Positions 16,005 through 23,642 are shown, numbered from the stretch's first letter. The stretch: 33,429 nt of DNA from Bacteroidota bacterium (GCA_949528465.1 CATIMP010000042.1:1-33429); one strand, 5' to 3'. The notes: generated by a model from the sequence alone, not told the origin. Program-made: numbers and translations.

Positions 16005-16424
16005 ATGAAAACAAACCAGACGTTTACAATGATAAAACCAGATGCGGTTGCCAATGGCCACATCGGATCAATTTTAAATAAGATTACAGCTGCTGGCTTT
16101 CGTATCTCTGCCCTTAAAATGACGCAATTAACAACAACCGACGCTGAAGCATTTTACGCTGTTCATAACGAAAGACCATTTTTTGGCGAGCTTGTTTCGT
16201 TTATGACAAGCGGTCCAATAGTTGCTGCGGTGCTTGAAAAAGAGAATGCAGTAAACGATTTTCGCACACTGATTGGCGCTACAAATCCAGCTGAGGCTGC
16301 CGAAGGTACTATTCGCAAACTTTATGCGACTTCTATGGGCGAGAATGCAGTACACGGTTCAGATAGCGATGAAAATGCAGCTATCGAAATTGCCTTTCAC
16401 TTTTCGGGGAGAGAGCAGTTTTAG
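16005..16424 (+). CDS. ndk: Nucleoside diphosphate kinase
   Basis: Transfers the gamma phosphate of ATP to nucleoside diphosphates through a phospho-His intermediate, balancing NTP and dNTP pools. 139 residues, the usual size. [10 protein letters not shown] at 7-15 binds nucleotide, [17 protein letters not shown] is the conserved helix-loop, and the active-site His is H117 in NAVHGSDS. The C-terminus FHFSGREQF is typical. Its final 4 bases overlap the end of the convergent DUF721 gene. Probable single-gene transcript. Confidence 0.97.
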   Translation: MKTNQTFTMIKPDAVANGHIGSILNKITAAGFRISALKMTQLTTTDAEAFYAVHNERPFFGELVSFMTSGPIVAAVLEKENAVNDFRTLIGATNPAEAAEGTIRKLYATSMGENAVHGSDSDENAAIEIAFHFSGREQF

Positions 16425-16717
16425 CGCAATACCAGTTTTTTTATACACTCTTTTTGAAGGCCTTCGTTTAGCATTGTAATAATGTTGTCTTTGCCATAGC
16501 TTAGTTCTTCTCGAAGAACGGATGAGGTAAGTCCCACAAATAGCGTATCACCCGAGAGGCGTATGGATTCTGTGTAGGCTTGTACACCAGGACCTAAGAG
16601 CTTTGCCCAAAGTGTCTCAACTTTTACGTTGTCCAAGCCTGAGTCTAATTTATTGGCTTTGGTAAATTGCTGCAACACTTCTCCAATTCCTTGCGGTTCA
16701 TCTTTTCTCGTGTTCAT
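16421..16717 (-). CDS. DUF721 domain-containing protein (DciA-like)
   Basis: A 98-residue protein of the DUF721 family: [21 protein letters not shown] then [18 protein letters not shown], the conserved half-KH-like core. Related DciA proteins load the replicative helicase DnaB in bacteria lacking DnaC. That role fits its place after recF, but a short DUF721 alone does not prove it. It overlaps the lipoprotein start by 4 bases (16714-16717) and the convergent ndk stop by 4. Confidence 0.85.
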   Translation of the reverse strand: MNTRKDEPQGIGEVLQQFTKANKLDSGLDNVKVETLWAKLLGPGVQAYTESIRLSGDTLFVGLTSSVLREELSYGKDNIITMLNEGLQKECIKKLVLR

Positions 16718-17115
16718 GGCTGATATCTTTTGTAATGAAAAATAACTCCTCTGGCATCTTTCAATTGAAGTTCATCTTCACTAAGTTCTATAATTTCTTC
16801 TTGCCAATTGTGTTTTTGTCGTATATATGTAATAATACACGTTTTTTCCTCGAATGAAATTGTGAAATCAACTTTGTCGTTGGTCTTGTTGAATTGCTTG
16901 TTAAGCAGAGGCTTTAATTTTTTTCTAAATCCTTTTTTATTATTTAATTCAAAAAAATCTACTTCTACAGCACCTATATAAGGCCTGCTTTCACCATTTG
17001 GTGCTTTTGCTTCAGATATGACCCAATAGCCGTTGAGTAAATCAATATTTGCTTTTGATACTTTGGGTGCGCATCCCAAAAACAATGTAAAAACAAAAAA
17101 ATAATAAATTCTCAT
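16714..17115 (-). CDS. Small lipoprotein of unknown function
   Basis: 133 residues. The N-terminus MRIYYFFVFTLFLGCAPK has a hydrophobic signal and lipobox LFLGC with the acylated Cys at 15, so the mature protein is probably anchored in the outer or inner membrane. The mature part is mostly beta-strand-like (LLNGYWVISEAKAPNGESR, VEVDFFEL, IITYIRQ, VIFHYKRY), with a lipocalin-like 'L.G.W.' opening. Function unknown. It sits between recF and DUF721 with ATGA overlaps on both sides, a frequent Bacteroidota arrangement. Confidence 0.82.
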   Translation of the reverse strand: MRIYYFFVFTLFLGCAPKVSKANIDLLNGYWVISEAKAPNGESRPYIGAVEVDFFELNNKKGFRKKLKPLLNKQFNKTNDKVDFTISFEEKTCIITYIRQKHNWQEEIIELSEDELQLKDARGVIFHYKRYQP

Positions 17116-18200
17116 AACTGATGAAGTTCAAAGGGTTGCTCTGTTTGCTTGATAACGTCTGCTGTTCGTTCAGGATGGGTGTCTGTGATAAACAATTGTC
17201 CAAACGAAGATTCATGAACCAAGTTAATAATTTCGGCAACGCGTTGCTCGTCAAGTTTATCAAAAATATCATCTAAAAGTAATAGCGGAGTTACGGCTGT
17301 AGATTTTTTAAGCATATCAAATTGCGCTAATTTTAGTGCGATCAAAAACGATTTGCGCTGTCCTTGACTTCCAAATTTTTTAATGGGATACCCATCGATT
17401 TGGAACGCCAAATCATCTTTGTGGATTCCTACGGTAGAAAACTGTGCATGTTGGTCTTTAGATGCAGCAGCTTCTAATAATGCACTAAAATCACCCTCTT
17501 TTAACTGACTCTCATATACCAAGCTGGCGCCTTCGTTCCCGCGGCTAATGGTTGCGTATCGCTTTTGAAAAAGCGGCTCAAAAGCTGCTAAATACGATGT
17601 TCGTGCACGATGGATGGGTGTACCAAGTTGCACCAACTGCTCGTTATAGATACTTAGGGTGTCGTGTGCATTTTGGGCAAATCGTCCCATTTGTTTTAGT
17701 AGGGCGTTTCGTTGTTGTAGTATTTTTTGATATTGAATAAGCTGTTGCAAGTAAACACTATCTGCTTGTCCAATTAGTTTATCAATAAAACTTCTCCGTG
17801 TTTGACTTCCCTCGTTGATTAAATCTACATCTGCCGGTGAAATCATTACAATTGGCAACAGCCCAATATGTTCTGAAAGGCGATTGTATTTTTTCCCATT
17901 TCGAATAAAGGCCTTTGACGCCTCTCGTTTTAGTTGGCATTCAATGCGTTCGATGTTTTCATCGCGTTTAAAATGCCCTTTAATGCGCATAAATGCTTTG
18001 TCATGCATAATGGTATGGGCATTTATTGGAGAAAAATAGCTCCTTCCCATAGCTAAATGATAAATGGCATCTAAGGTATTTGTCTTGCCTTTTCCGTTGT
18101 TTCCAACAAAGCAATGAATGGGCTTTTCAAACTGATATTCAGCCGAAGTAACATTTTTATAATGGGTAATATGTAGGGCGTTTAGCCGTAAACTGCTCAT
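17112..18200 (-). CDS. recF: DNA replication/repair protein RecF
   Basis: An SMC-like ATPase that loads RecA at single-strand gaps with RecO and RecR. 362 residues, normal length. LHITHYKNVTSAEYQF opens the protein, and the P-loop FVGNNGKGKTNTLDAIYHLA is at about 31-50. ISPADVDLINEGSQTRRSFI is a conserved RecF block, GSQGQRKSFLIALKLAQ is the ABC signature, and LLLLDDIFDKLDEQR is Walker B/D-loop. First gene of a three-gene operon with the lipoprotein and DUF721. No replication origin or dnaA/dnaN is nearby. Confidence 0.96.
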   Translation of the reverse strand: MSSLRLNALHITHYKNVTSAEYQFEKPIHCFVGNNGKGKTNTLDAIYHLAMGRSYFSPINAHTIMHDKAFMRIKGHFKRDENIERIECQLKREASKAFIRNGKKYNRLSEHIGLLPIVMISPADVDLINEGSQTRRSFIDKLIGQADSVYLQQLIQYQKILQQRNALLKQMGRFAQNAHDTLSIYNEQLVQLGTPIHRARTSYLAAFEPLFQKRYATISRGNEGASLVYESQLKEGDFSALLEAAASKDQHAQFSTVGIHKDDLAFQIDGYPIKKFGSQGQRKSFLIALKLAQFDMLKKSTAVTPLLLLDDIFDKLDEQRVAEIINLVHESSFGQLFITDTHPERTADVIKQTEQPFELHQL

Positions 18201-18299
18201 GCCGAAAAGTAAGATGCGAATATAACTACCAAAATAAACAATTTAGTGGCAAGGTGTATTGAATAAATATTTTATTTTTGCCTTCATAACTTTTTCAAC

Positions 18300-19055
18300 A
18301 TGGCTACGTACAAAAAACGCGGAGGTAAAAATAAATCGGCACAACAACAAGCGCCAGAACAAGACAGTGTCACTGCCGAAGTGTTCACAACACTTGATAC
18401 TTCTGCCGGGCGGGCAGAGGCTTGGGTAGCTCGCAATCAAAACTACATCCTATCAACTATAGGTGCCATTGTAGTTATTGTACTCGGCTACTTGGCGTAT
18501 ATGAACTTTGTAACAAAGCCGCTCAACGAGGAGTCTACAAACGCTATGGCACAAGCACAGGCTTACTTTAAGGAAGGTATGCAAGACCCTACGTTACAAG
18601 ATTCGCTTTTTACACTTGCACTTGAGGGTGACGGAGTTGCGCCTGGTTTTGTTGAAATTATTGAAAACTACGGCAGTTCAGATGCGGGTCAATTAGCAAC
18701 ATACAATGCTGGTATGATTTCTTTTCAACAAGGTAATTTTGATCAAGCCATTTCGTATTTAGATAAATTTTCTACTAGCGATCCTATTCTTGGAGCACTT
18801 GCTTTGGGTGGGATTGGAGATGCTTTTGCAGAGTTAAATCAACTGGAAGACGCTTTAGACTATTACCAAAAAGCAGCTTCTTTTGCTGCTAACGACTTGA
18901 CAACACCGCGCTTTTTACTTAAAGGAGCCCAAGTAGCTTTTGCAGTTAATGAAAACGGCAAGGCAGCTAATCTTTTGGCGCAACTCAAAGAAAATTATGC
19001 AGCTGCACCAGAGGCTACCAAGGTAGATGTACTTTTGGCGCAAGCACAAAATTAA
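18300..19055 (+). CDS. Membrane-anchored tetratricopeptide repeat protein (YfgM-like)
   Basis: 251 residues: a basic cytoplasmic N-terminus (YKKRGGKNKSAQQ), one transmembrane segment at about 48-69 (NYILSTIGAIVVIVLGYLAY), then a periplasmic helical region with TPR-like repeats (AGMISFQQGNFDQAISYLDK, AELNQLEDALDYYQKAA, VNENGKAANLLAQL). This architecture matches YfgM-type ancillary proteins of the Sec/outer-membrane folding pathway, a likely but unproven role. A -7-like TATTTTTG lies at 18273-18280. It ends 3 bases before ribH, so the two are probably co-transcribed. Confidence 0.85.
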   Translation: MATYKKRGGKNKSAQQQAPEQDSVTAEVFTTLDTSAGRAEAWVARNQNYILSTIGAIVVIVLGYLAYMNFVTKPLNEESTNAMAQAQAYFKEGMQDPTLQDSLFTLALEGDGVAPGFVEIIENYGSSDAGQLATYNAGMISFQQGNFDQAISYLDKFSTSDPILGALALGGIGDAFAELNQLEDALDYYQKAASFAANDLTTPRFLLKGAQVAFAVNENGKAANLLAQLKENYAAAPEATKVDVLLAQAQN

Positions 19056-19058
19056 TTT

Positions 19059-19526
19059 ATGGCTACTGCACAGCACGGCGCATTAGATTTAGAACGCCTT
19101 CCGAGTGCGGAAAAGCTTCGTGTTGCTGTAGTTGTTTCGAGCTGGAATGATTCCATAACAGAAAATCTTTACCAGGGCGCGCTTAGTGTCTTAGAACAAA
19201 AGGGATGTTCCGACGTGCAACGTATTGATGTTTCGGGAAGCTTTGAATTGATTTACGGCTGTAAAAAAGCTGTAGGCGCTGGTTTTGATGCTGTTATTGC
19301 ATTGGGAAGTGTTATTCGAGGCGAAACGGCGCATTTTGATTATGTATGTCAGGCAGTTTCAAATGGAATTAAAGACTTGAATCTTTTGGGAATTGCTCCT
19401 GTGATTTTCGGCGTTTTAACCGATGACACCCTTGAACAAGCAACGGCTAGAAGCGGAGGTGCACTTGGGAATAAAGGTGCTGAGGCCGCTGCGGCAGCCA
19501 TCGAAATGGCGCATCTTTCTATTTAA
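19059..19526 (+). CDS. ribH: 6,7-dimethyl-8-ribityllumazine synthase
   Basis: Penultimate step of riboflavin synthesis: condenses ribityl-aminouracil with 3,4-dihydroxy-2-butanone 4-phosphate. 155 residues, standard. VVVSSWNDSITENLYQGAL holds the ribityl-binding Trp/Asn, IDVSGSFELIYGCKKAV the pyrimidine site, LGSVIRGETAHFDYVCQAV the phosphate-binding loop and the His-Phe catalytic pair, and PVIFGVLTDDTLEQA closes the fold. The product is also the antenna of FeS-type photolyases such as the one at 7842-9368. The stop overlaps the convergent crtZ by 8 bases. Confidence 0.97.
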   Translation: MATAQHGALDLERLPSAEKLRVAVVVSSWNDSITENLYQGALSVLEQKGCSDVQRIDVSGSFELIYGCKKAVGAGFDAVIALGSVIRGETAHFDYVCQAVSNGIKDLNLLGIAPVIFGVLTDDTLEQATARSGGALGNKGAEAAAAAIEMAHLSI

Positions 19527-19965
19527 AATATTTTAAAGGAACCCAAAGCATACCAAAGCATTCACCTTTTTCTTTTCCTAGGTGTTTGTGGTGGATTTTA
19601 TGCGCTCTACGCACACCTCGCGCGTAGCGGTTGTTTGCATTACGCCAAACTTTAAAGCGCTGATGAATAAAAATGTCATGTACAAAAAAATAGGCAAGGC
19701 CGTAGGCAAAAATCCCAATACCGATAGCTAAGCCTGGCGTGAAATTATATTCACCCCAAAGAATAACGCAGCCGGCACTGACGACAGCATAGAAAATAAA
19801 AAACAAATCGTTGCGCTCAAACCACGACTTGTGGTCTTTGTGGTGGTGATCTTTATGCAATGACCACAAAAAACCATGCATCACGTATTTGTGTGTAAAC
19901 CACGCCATGAATTCCATTACAAAGAATGTGCAAAAGAATACAAAAATTTGGGTAACAATGTTCAT
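19519..19965 (-). CDS. crtZ: Beta-carotene hydroxylase, CrtZ type
   Basis: A 148-residue integral-membrane di-iron hydroxylase that adds 3-OH groups to beta-ionone rings, converting beta-carotene to zeaxanthin. The His motifs are all present: HKYVMH (H25, H30), HKDHHH (37-42), HDIFIHQR and HKIHHKHLG. The four hydrophobic helices fit the family (VFFCTFFVMEFMAWF first). The yellow-orange pigment expected for marine Flavobacteriia is consistent. It lies 8 bases after crtB, in the same operon. Assignment to CrtZ rather than a sterol desaturase relative is by motif spacing and neighbourhood. Confidence 0.93.
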   Translation of the reverse strand: MNIVTQIFVFFCTFFVMEFMAWFTHKYVMHGFLWSLHKDHHHKDHKSWFERNDLFFIFYAVVSAGCVILWGEYNFTPGLAIGIGIFAYGLAYFFVHDIFIHQRFKVWRNANNRYARGVRRAHKIHHKHLGKEKGECFGMLWVPLKYFK

Positions 19966-19973
19966 GTAAAGAA

Positions 19974-20813
19974 TTATAAAACATTAAATTGATAACGAAT
20001 GAACGAACGTGCTAAGACATCTGCTTTTTGGTAGTTTGGCACTCGAATACGCTTCGATTTTAGCTGAGTTGAGGGAGTTCTCTTAAGTTTCTTAAGCAAA
20101 CGCATGTAATATTTGTAGGCGGTGTAAACACCAAATTTGGCATCATCGGGGAGTTTGAAAATGCCAGAAAGCCCCTTCTTGAAGTCCGCTTCAATTTCTG
20201 AAATAATTAGTTGCTTTGAAGTTTCATCAAAACAATTCATGTCAATATTTGGAAAGTATGTGCGTTCGAGTTGGTCAAAATCAGCCTTTAAATCACGTAA
20301 AAAATTAACCTTTTGAAAGGCAGAACCCAGTGCCATTGCAGATTCTTTTAGGGAATTAAAAAGGGATTGATCTCCTTTTACAAAAACCTTTAAACACATA
20401 AGACCAACTACATCAGCAGAACCGTAAATGTATTGTTTGTAGTCTTGCTCATTGTCATAGATTTTTTTGGATAAATCCCATTTCATGCTTTGCATGAAGG
20501 CGTTTATGTGGTCGCGATCAATGTTGTATCTATGTACAGTTTCTTGAAAGCTATTGAGAATTGGGTTTAAGCTAATTTTATCATGAAGCGCATTTTCTAA
20601 ATCTTGTTCAAAACGACTAAATAATACAGGCTTGTTGTATTCATGGAATGTATCAACGATTTCATCCGCAAAGCGCACAAAACCATAAATATTGTAAATA
20701 TCTTGGCGAATTTCGTTTGACAGCATTCGGGTAGCTAACGAAAATGAAGTGCTGTATGACTCTGTCACGAGCTTACTACATTGATGTGATACCTGATCAA
20801 AAAGCACTTTCAT
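19974..20813 (-). CDS. crtB: Phytoene synthase
   Basis: Head-to-head condensation of two geranylgeranyl diphosphates to phytoene, the committed step of C40 carotenoid synthesis. 279 residues. SYSTSFSLATRML near the N-terminus, the first Asp-rich motif RFADEIVDTF, YIYGSADVVGLMCLKVF, and the second Asp motif NFLRDLKADFDQLERTYFP are all there. A squalene synthase relative is possible, but crtZ next door favours phytoene. A -7-like box (TAAATTTG on the minus strand, 20875-20868) lies in the 81-base gap after the regulator. The desaturase crtI, often adjacent in this phylum, is not in the window. Confidence 0.92.
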   Translation of the reverse strand: MKVLFDQVSHQCSKLVTESYSTSFSLATRMLSNEIRQDIYNIYGFVRFADEIVDTFHEYNKPVLFSRFEQDLENALHDKISLNPILNSFQETVHRYNIDRDHINAFMQSMKWDLSKKIYDNEQDYKQYIYGSADVVGLMCLKVFVKGDQSLFNSLKESAMALGSAFQKVNFLRDLKADFDQLERTYFPNIDMNCFDETSKQLIISEIEADFKKGLSGIFKLPDDAKFGVYTAYKYYMRLLKKLKRTPSTQLKSKRIRVPNYQKADVLARSFIRYQFNVL

Positions 20814-20894
20814 TATAAATCTTTTGTTAAGTGTAAATATAACAGAAAAAATATATTGCTATAGTATCAAATTTAAATAAATGTTTAATTTACT

Positions 20895-21800
20895 TTAAAT
20901 GTGACTCAACATATCTGTTACTTCATCAATTGACCTAAAGGCACGTACTTTTTTTGGAAGCTCTTCTTTGATAAATTGAACTTGGTACCCTAAAATCCAC
21001 AAATCACATTCAATATTTTCAATGATTTCAGATGAAAAAGTATTTAAATAGGCATCAATTTTTTCTTGGATGGGTTCAATTGTAAAATATGACATAAATG
21101 TAATGGGTTCTCCTATGTCAACAAGATTTTTCAAGCTTGCGATTGGAACGGATTGTCCAAGGAAAACACATTGAAAACCACTGTTAAGCACTTCATACTG
21201 AAGGTATAACAATCCTAATTCATGAATTTCGTTATCTGGTAAATACAACACAAAGCGCCTGTCGTTTCGTCTTGTTTCTTGAAGTTGAAGCGCTTCACAC
21301 ATCGAGTGAATTTTCTGCTTTACTAAGCTCGTAATAAAGTGCTCATGCGACGGGCTTATTGAGTTTGTTTGCCACAACACGCCAAGTTCATTCATCAACG
21401 GAATAAAAACATTTTTAAAAACTTCTCTGAACGAAAACTGGTCGAGAAGTTCATTAAAGGTTTTTGTAAATAATCGCTGATCAAAATTGATCATGGCAAG
21501 TTTGAACAAGCCAATGGACCAATCATCTGCAGTTTTGTTTATTGTTAAATTGTGGACATTTTCTGTAACTTCATGCTGAGATAAAGCAGCAATTTTCGAT
21601 ATTTTGTAACCGTTGTTGTAAAGCAAGGTTACATTCAGAAGTTTTTGTAAGTTTTCAAGGTCATACATTCTGATATTAGATTCGGTACGCTGGGGCTCAA
21701 AGAGATTATACCGTTTTTCCCATATGCGAATCGTGTGTGCCTTGATACCAGAGAGATGCTCTAGGTTTTTTATAGTGAAACTATTTTTAACGCGATCCAT
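20895..21800 (-). CDS. MerR-family, B12-binding (CarH/LitR-like) light-responsive regulator
   Basis: A 301-residue regulator. Residues 6-75 are a MerR winged HTH (FTIKNLEHLSGIKAHTIRIW, then RYNLFEPQRTESNIRMYD). Residues 95-175 form the B12 helical-bundle cap with the W-x9-EH motif: W143 and E153-H154. Residues 183-300 form the Rossmann B12 domain with EIHELG, where H193 fits the lower cobalt ligand of CarH. In Thermus and Myxococcus, such proteins bind adenosylcobalamin, repress carotenoid genes in the dark as tetramers, and let go in light. It precedes crtB and crtZ. Light sensing here is inferred from retained motifs. The candidate operator at 21803-21835 suggests autoregulation. Confidence 0.9.
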   Translation of the reverse strand: MDRVKNSFTIKNLEHLSGIKAHTIRIWEKRYNLFEPQRTESNIRMYDLENLQKLLNVTLLYNNGYKISKIAALSQHEVTENVHNLTINKTADDWSIGLFKLAMINFDQRLFTKTFNELLDQFSFREVFKNVFIPLMNELGVLWQTNSISPSHEHFITSLVKQKIHSMCEALQLQETRRNDRRFVLYLPDNEIHELGLLYLQYEVLNSGFQCVFLGQSVPIASLKNLVDIGEPITFMSYFTIEPIQEKIDAYLNTFSSEIIENIECDLWILGYQVQFIKEELPKKVRAFRSIDEVTDMLSHI

Positions 21801-21802
21801 AA

Positions 21803-21835
21803 TGTTTAATCTTTAGCTAACAATTTTAAACAAAA
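21803..21835. promoter_or_regulatory. Candidate operator upstream of the CarH-like regulator
   Basis: TGTTTAA (21803-21809) and TTAAACA (21826-21832) are inverted half-sites 16 bases apart, beginning 2 bases upstream of the regulator's ATG. The extended form TGTTTAATCTTTAG-N9-TTAAACAAAA matches the photolyase-operon element (TGTTTAATGTTTAG-N10-TTAAACAAAA) at 23 of 24 fixed positions. A -7-like TAGTTTTG (minus strand, 21838-21831) overlaps one arm. Confidence 0.5.
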
Positions 21836-21881
21836 CTACAAAAAAAATAAATATAAAATACTGAAAACGTTACAAATAACG

Positions 21882-21967
21882 TGCGCACGAGAGGAATCGA
21901 ACCTCCACGGGATTTAACTCCCACTAGGCCCTCAACCTAGCGCGTCTACCAGTTCCGCCACGTGCGC
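21882..21967 (-). tRNA. tRNA-Leu (GAG)
   Basis: An 86-base class II tRNA. The acceptor stem GCGCACG pairs with CGTGCGC, the anticodon stem CTAGG/CCTAG encloses a loop with anticodon GAG, a long variable arm typical of Leu is present (GTGGGAGTTAAATCCCGT), and the T-arm loop is TTCGATT. The 3' CCA is not encoded. Third of three tRNAs, likely one transcript. Confidence 0.95.
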
Positions 21968-21980
21968 TTTTGGAAAGAAG

Positions 21981-22053
21981 TGACTTGGCTGGGGTTCGAA
22001 CCCAGGACCCTCTCCTTAAAAGGGAGATGCTCTACCAGCTGAGCTACCAAGTC
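21981..22053 (-). tRNA. tRNA-Lys (TTT), copy 2
   Basis: A 73-base tRNA with acceptor GACTTGG/CCAAGTC, D-arm AGCTCAGCTGGTAGAGCA, and an anticodon loop CTTTTAA between TCTCC and GGAGA giving anticodon TTT. T-arm GGTTCGAACC. CCA is not encoded. It is identical to the copy at 22061-22133, from which it is separated by 7 bases. Confidence 0.96.
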
Positions 22054-22060
22054 AATAGTG

Positions 22061-22133
22061 TGACTTGGCTGGGGTTCGAACCCAGGACCCTCTCCTTAAA
22101 AGGGAGATGCTCTACCAGCTGAGCTACCAAGTC
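22061..22133 (-). tRNA. tRNA-Lys (TTT), copy 1
   Basis: Same 73-base sequence and structure as the neighbouring tRNA-Lys. First gene of the Lys-Lys-Leu cluster, about 15 bases downstream of the promoter at 22148-22179. A recent tandem duplication or gene conversion would explain the identity. Confidence 0.96.
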
Positions 22134-22147
22134 GGTTTTTGAAGCTG

Positions 22148-22179
22148 CAAATATAGGCGCATTTTGACGATTATTCAAA
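22148..22179 (-). promoter_or_regulatory. Promoter of the tRNA-Lys-Lys-Leu cluster
   Basis: On the minus strand TTTG at 22179-22176, a 20-base spacer and TATATTTG at 22155-22148: both elements of the Bacteroidota consensus. The predicted start near 22142 leaves a leader of about 9 bases before the first tRNA. Confidence 0.65.
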
Positions 22180-22192
22180 GATTAAATTCCCC

Positions 22193-22200
22193 TAAATTTG
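22193..22200 (+). promoter_or_regulatory. -7 promoter box for aroK
   Basis: TAAATTTG matches TAnnTTTG. The nearest TTTG upstream (22163-22166) is 26 bases away, longer than usual. The box covers an in-frame TTG at 22198, which argues that translation starts at the later ATG (22222). Confidence 0.45.
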
Positions 22201-22221
22201 CAGTCAATTATTTTATTTCTG

Positions 22222-22761
22222 ATGCAAAACGATTTTACTAACCCAAACGTTATCATATTGTTAGGCTATATGGGCTGTGGGAAGTCTTCTGTGGGAGCTG
22301 TTCTTGCAAAGCAGCTTAACATGTCTTTTCAAGATTTAGACGACCTTATTGTCTCGACATATAAGTGCTCTATCGCTGATTTGTTTCATGAAAAAGGCGC
22401 AAAAGGGTTTCGAGAAATTGAGCATGAAATGTTATTAAAAGCTTTAAGTGATCCTACTGAAAGAATACTTTCTTTGGGTGGCGGAACGCCATGCTATCAC
22501 GATAATATGGCACGCATTAACAGCGCTACATCACGTGTTTTTTATTTAGAAGCAACACCTGCTTCTTTAGCAGCGCGCCTTTTTCCACATCGCGAAAACC
22601 GTCCACTGATTGCGCATACAGAAACGGAAAGCGCGCTAAAGGAATTTGTTGCAAAACATCTCTTTGAGCGACAACATTATTACAGGCAAGCAAACCATCG
22701 CATCCCCGTTGACAATACTTCAGTTCAAGAAGTTGTTGATGCTATTGCAAGCTTATATTAG
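22222..22761 (+). CDS. aroK: Shikimate kinase
   Basis: Phosphorylates shikimate at O3 with ATP in the chorismate pathway. 179 residues from ATG 22222. P-loop GYMGCGKSSVG, shikimate-binding QDLDDLIV, FREIEHEML, and LSLGGGTPC (the GGG loop) are all in order, with ENRPLI as the lid region. An in-frame TTG at 22198 would add eight residues but sits inside the -7 box, so I reject it. The 3' end overlaps the convergent phosphoribosyltransferase by 9 bases. Confidence 0.95.
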   Translation: MQNDFTNPNVIILLGYMGCGKSSVGAVLAKQLNMSFQDLDDLIVSTYKCSIADLFHEKGAKGFREIEHEMLLKALSDPTERILSLGGGTPCYHDNMARINSATSRVFYLEATPASLAARLFPHRENRPLIAHTETESALKEFVAKHLFERQHYYRQANHRIPVDNTSVQEVVDAIASLY

Positions 22762-23247
22762 GGATGCTGTAAACGTTCCGTCTGTTACCTCAACCACAAC
22801 ATTTTCATTAATAGAAGTTGAAAGCGAGACGCCTTTAAAATCAGCTTTTATGGGAAACTTTTTGTGGTTTCTGTCTACCAAAACAGCCGTTTTGCACTGC
22901 TTTAATGGCACACTCAAAAAGTGACGAACGGCATAGATTAAGGTAGTGCCAGAATGAAGTACGTCGTCTACAATGGTAACCGACTCGTTTGAATAGTCAT
23001 TCGCACTTAAGGACGTAGTCACAGGGTTTAATGGATTTTTTTTGTCAATTGTAATTTGGCACCGCACTATTTTTTTGGTTGAAATTTGCTCTAAATAATA
23101 TGAAATACGCTCTGCCACGGCATAGCCGTTTTTCATAATGCCTGCTACCACTATAGTGCTATTGGAGCTATTGGCTTCTAAAATTTGATAGGCTATCCGC
23201 TCAAACTTTTGTTCAATCTGTTCGGCGGTTAAAATGATTTCATTCAT
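22753..23247 (-). CDS. Phosphoribosyltransferase family protein (PyrR-like)
   Basis: 164 residues of type I phosphoribosyltransferase fold. The PRPP-binding loop is VTIVDDVLHSGTTLIYA, with an N-terminal GIMKNGYAVAERI loop and VLVDRNHKKFPIKADF close to the PyrR pattern. PyrR proteins are uracil phosphoribosyltransferases and RNA-binding regulators of pyrimidine genes; no pyr operon is visible here, so the role is unclear. It lies 23 bases downstream of the S4-domain gene on the same strand and may share its transcript. Confidence 0.87.
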   Translation of the reverse strand: MNEIILTAEQIEQKFERIAYQILEANSSNSTIVVAGIMKNGYAVAERISYYLEQISTKKIVRCQITIDKKNPLNPVTTSLSANDYSNESVTIVDDVLHSGTTLIYAVRHFLSVPLKQCKTAVLVDRNHKKFPIKADFKGVSLSTSINENVVVEVTDGTFTASLI

Positions 23248-23270
23248 AACACAAAAATAAGCATTAAACG

Positions 23271-23642
23271 TTACGCATCATCATCCAAAAAATCCTCTAA
23301 GTCTCGACGGTCTTTTTTACTTGGTCTTCCACCCCCTTTTACTCTCGAAAGCCGTTGATTTTCGACAATAGCTTCTCGCATGGCTACAGCTTCTTCTGGA
23401 GTGATATTTTTACAGTATTGGGGGACTAATTTTGCCCCTACACGACTTTTGGGTAAGTCTAAAACATAAAGCTCAGTGGTAAGTTGATTTCTACGCACCA
23501 TTATTGTATCAGAAATATAAATTTCTCTAGAGGGTTTTGCGTTTTGACCTGCTATTTGTACGTACCCCTTCTTACAAGCAATGCTTGCTGCATTCCTGGA
23601 TTTGAATAATCGTACTGCCCATAAGTATTTGTCTATTCGCAT
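23271..23642 (-). CDS. S4-domain RNA-binding protein (HslR/Hsp15-like)
   Basis: 123 residues. The S4 domain occupies about 1-60: MRIDKYLWAVRLFKSRNAAS then GYVQIAGQNAKPSREI. The C-terminal half is charged (VKGGGRPSKKDRRDLEDFLD). HslR/Hsp15 rescues stalled 50S subunits carrying nascent chains, a plausible role. I start at ATG 23642, where the S4 signature begins; an in-frame ATG at 23657 would add five residues. Confidence 0.9.
   Translation of the reverse strand: MRIDKYLWAVRLFKSRNAASIACKKGYVQIAGQNAKPSREIYISDTIMVRRNQLTTELYVLDLPKSRVGAKLVPQYCKNITPEEAVAMREAIVENQRLSRVKGGGRPSKKDRRDLEDFLDDDA

Noticed and set aside
18201-18299. FMN riboswitch for the TPR-ribH pair
   Set aside because: The gap is under 100 bases and no RFN-type conserved helices were seen.
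21801-21881. Cobalamin riboswitch upstream of the B12-binding regulator
   Set aside because: Only about 80 AT-rich bases separate it from tRNA-Leu, too short and without a visible B12-box structure.
21981-22133. Direct repeat as an insertion-sequence end or CRISPR unit
   Set aside because: The repeat units are complete tRNA-Lys genes with cloverleaf pairing; there are only two copies and no transposase or cas gene.
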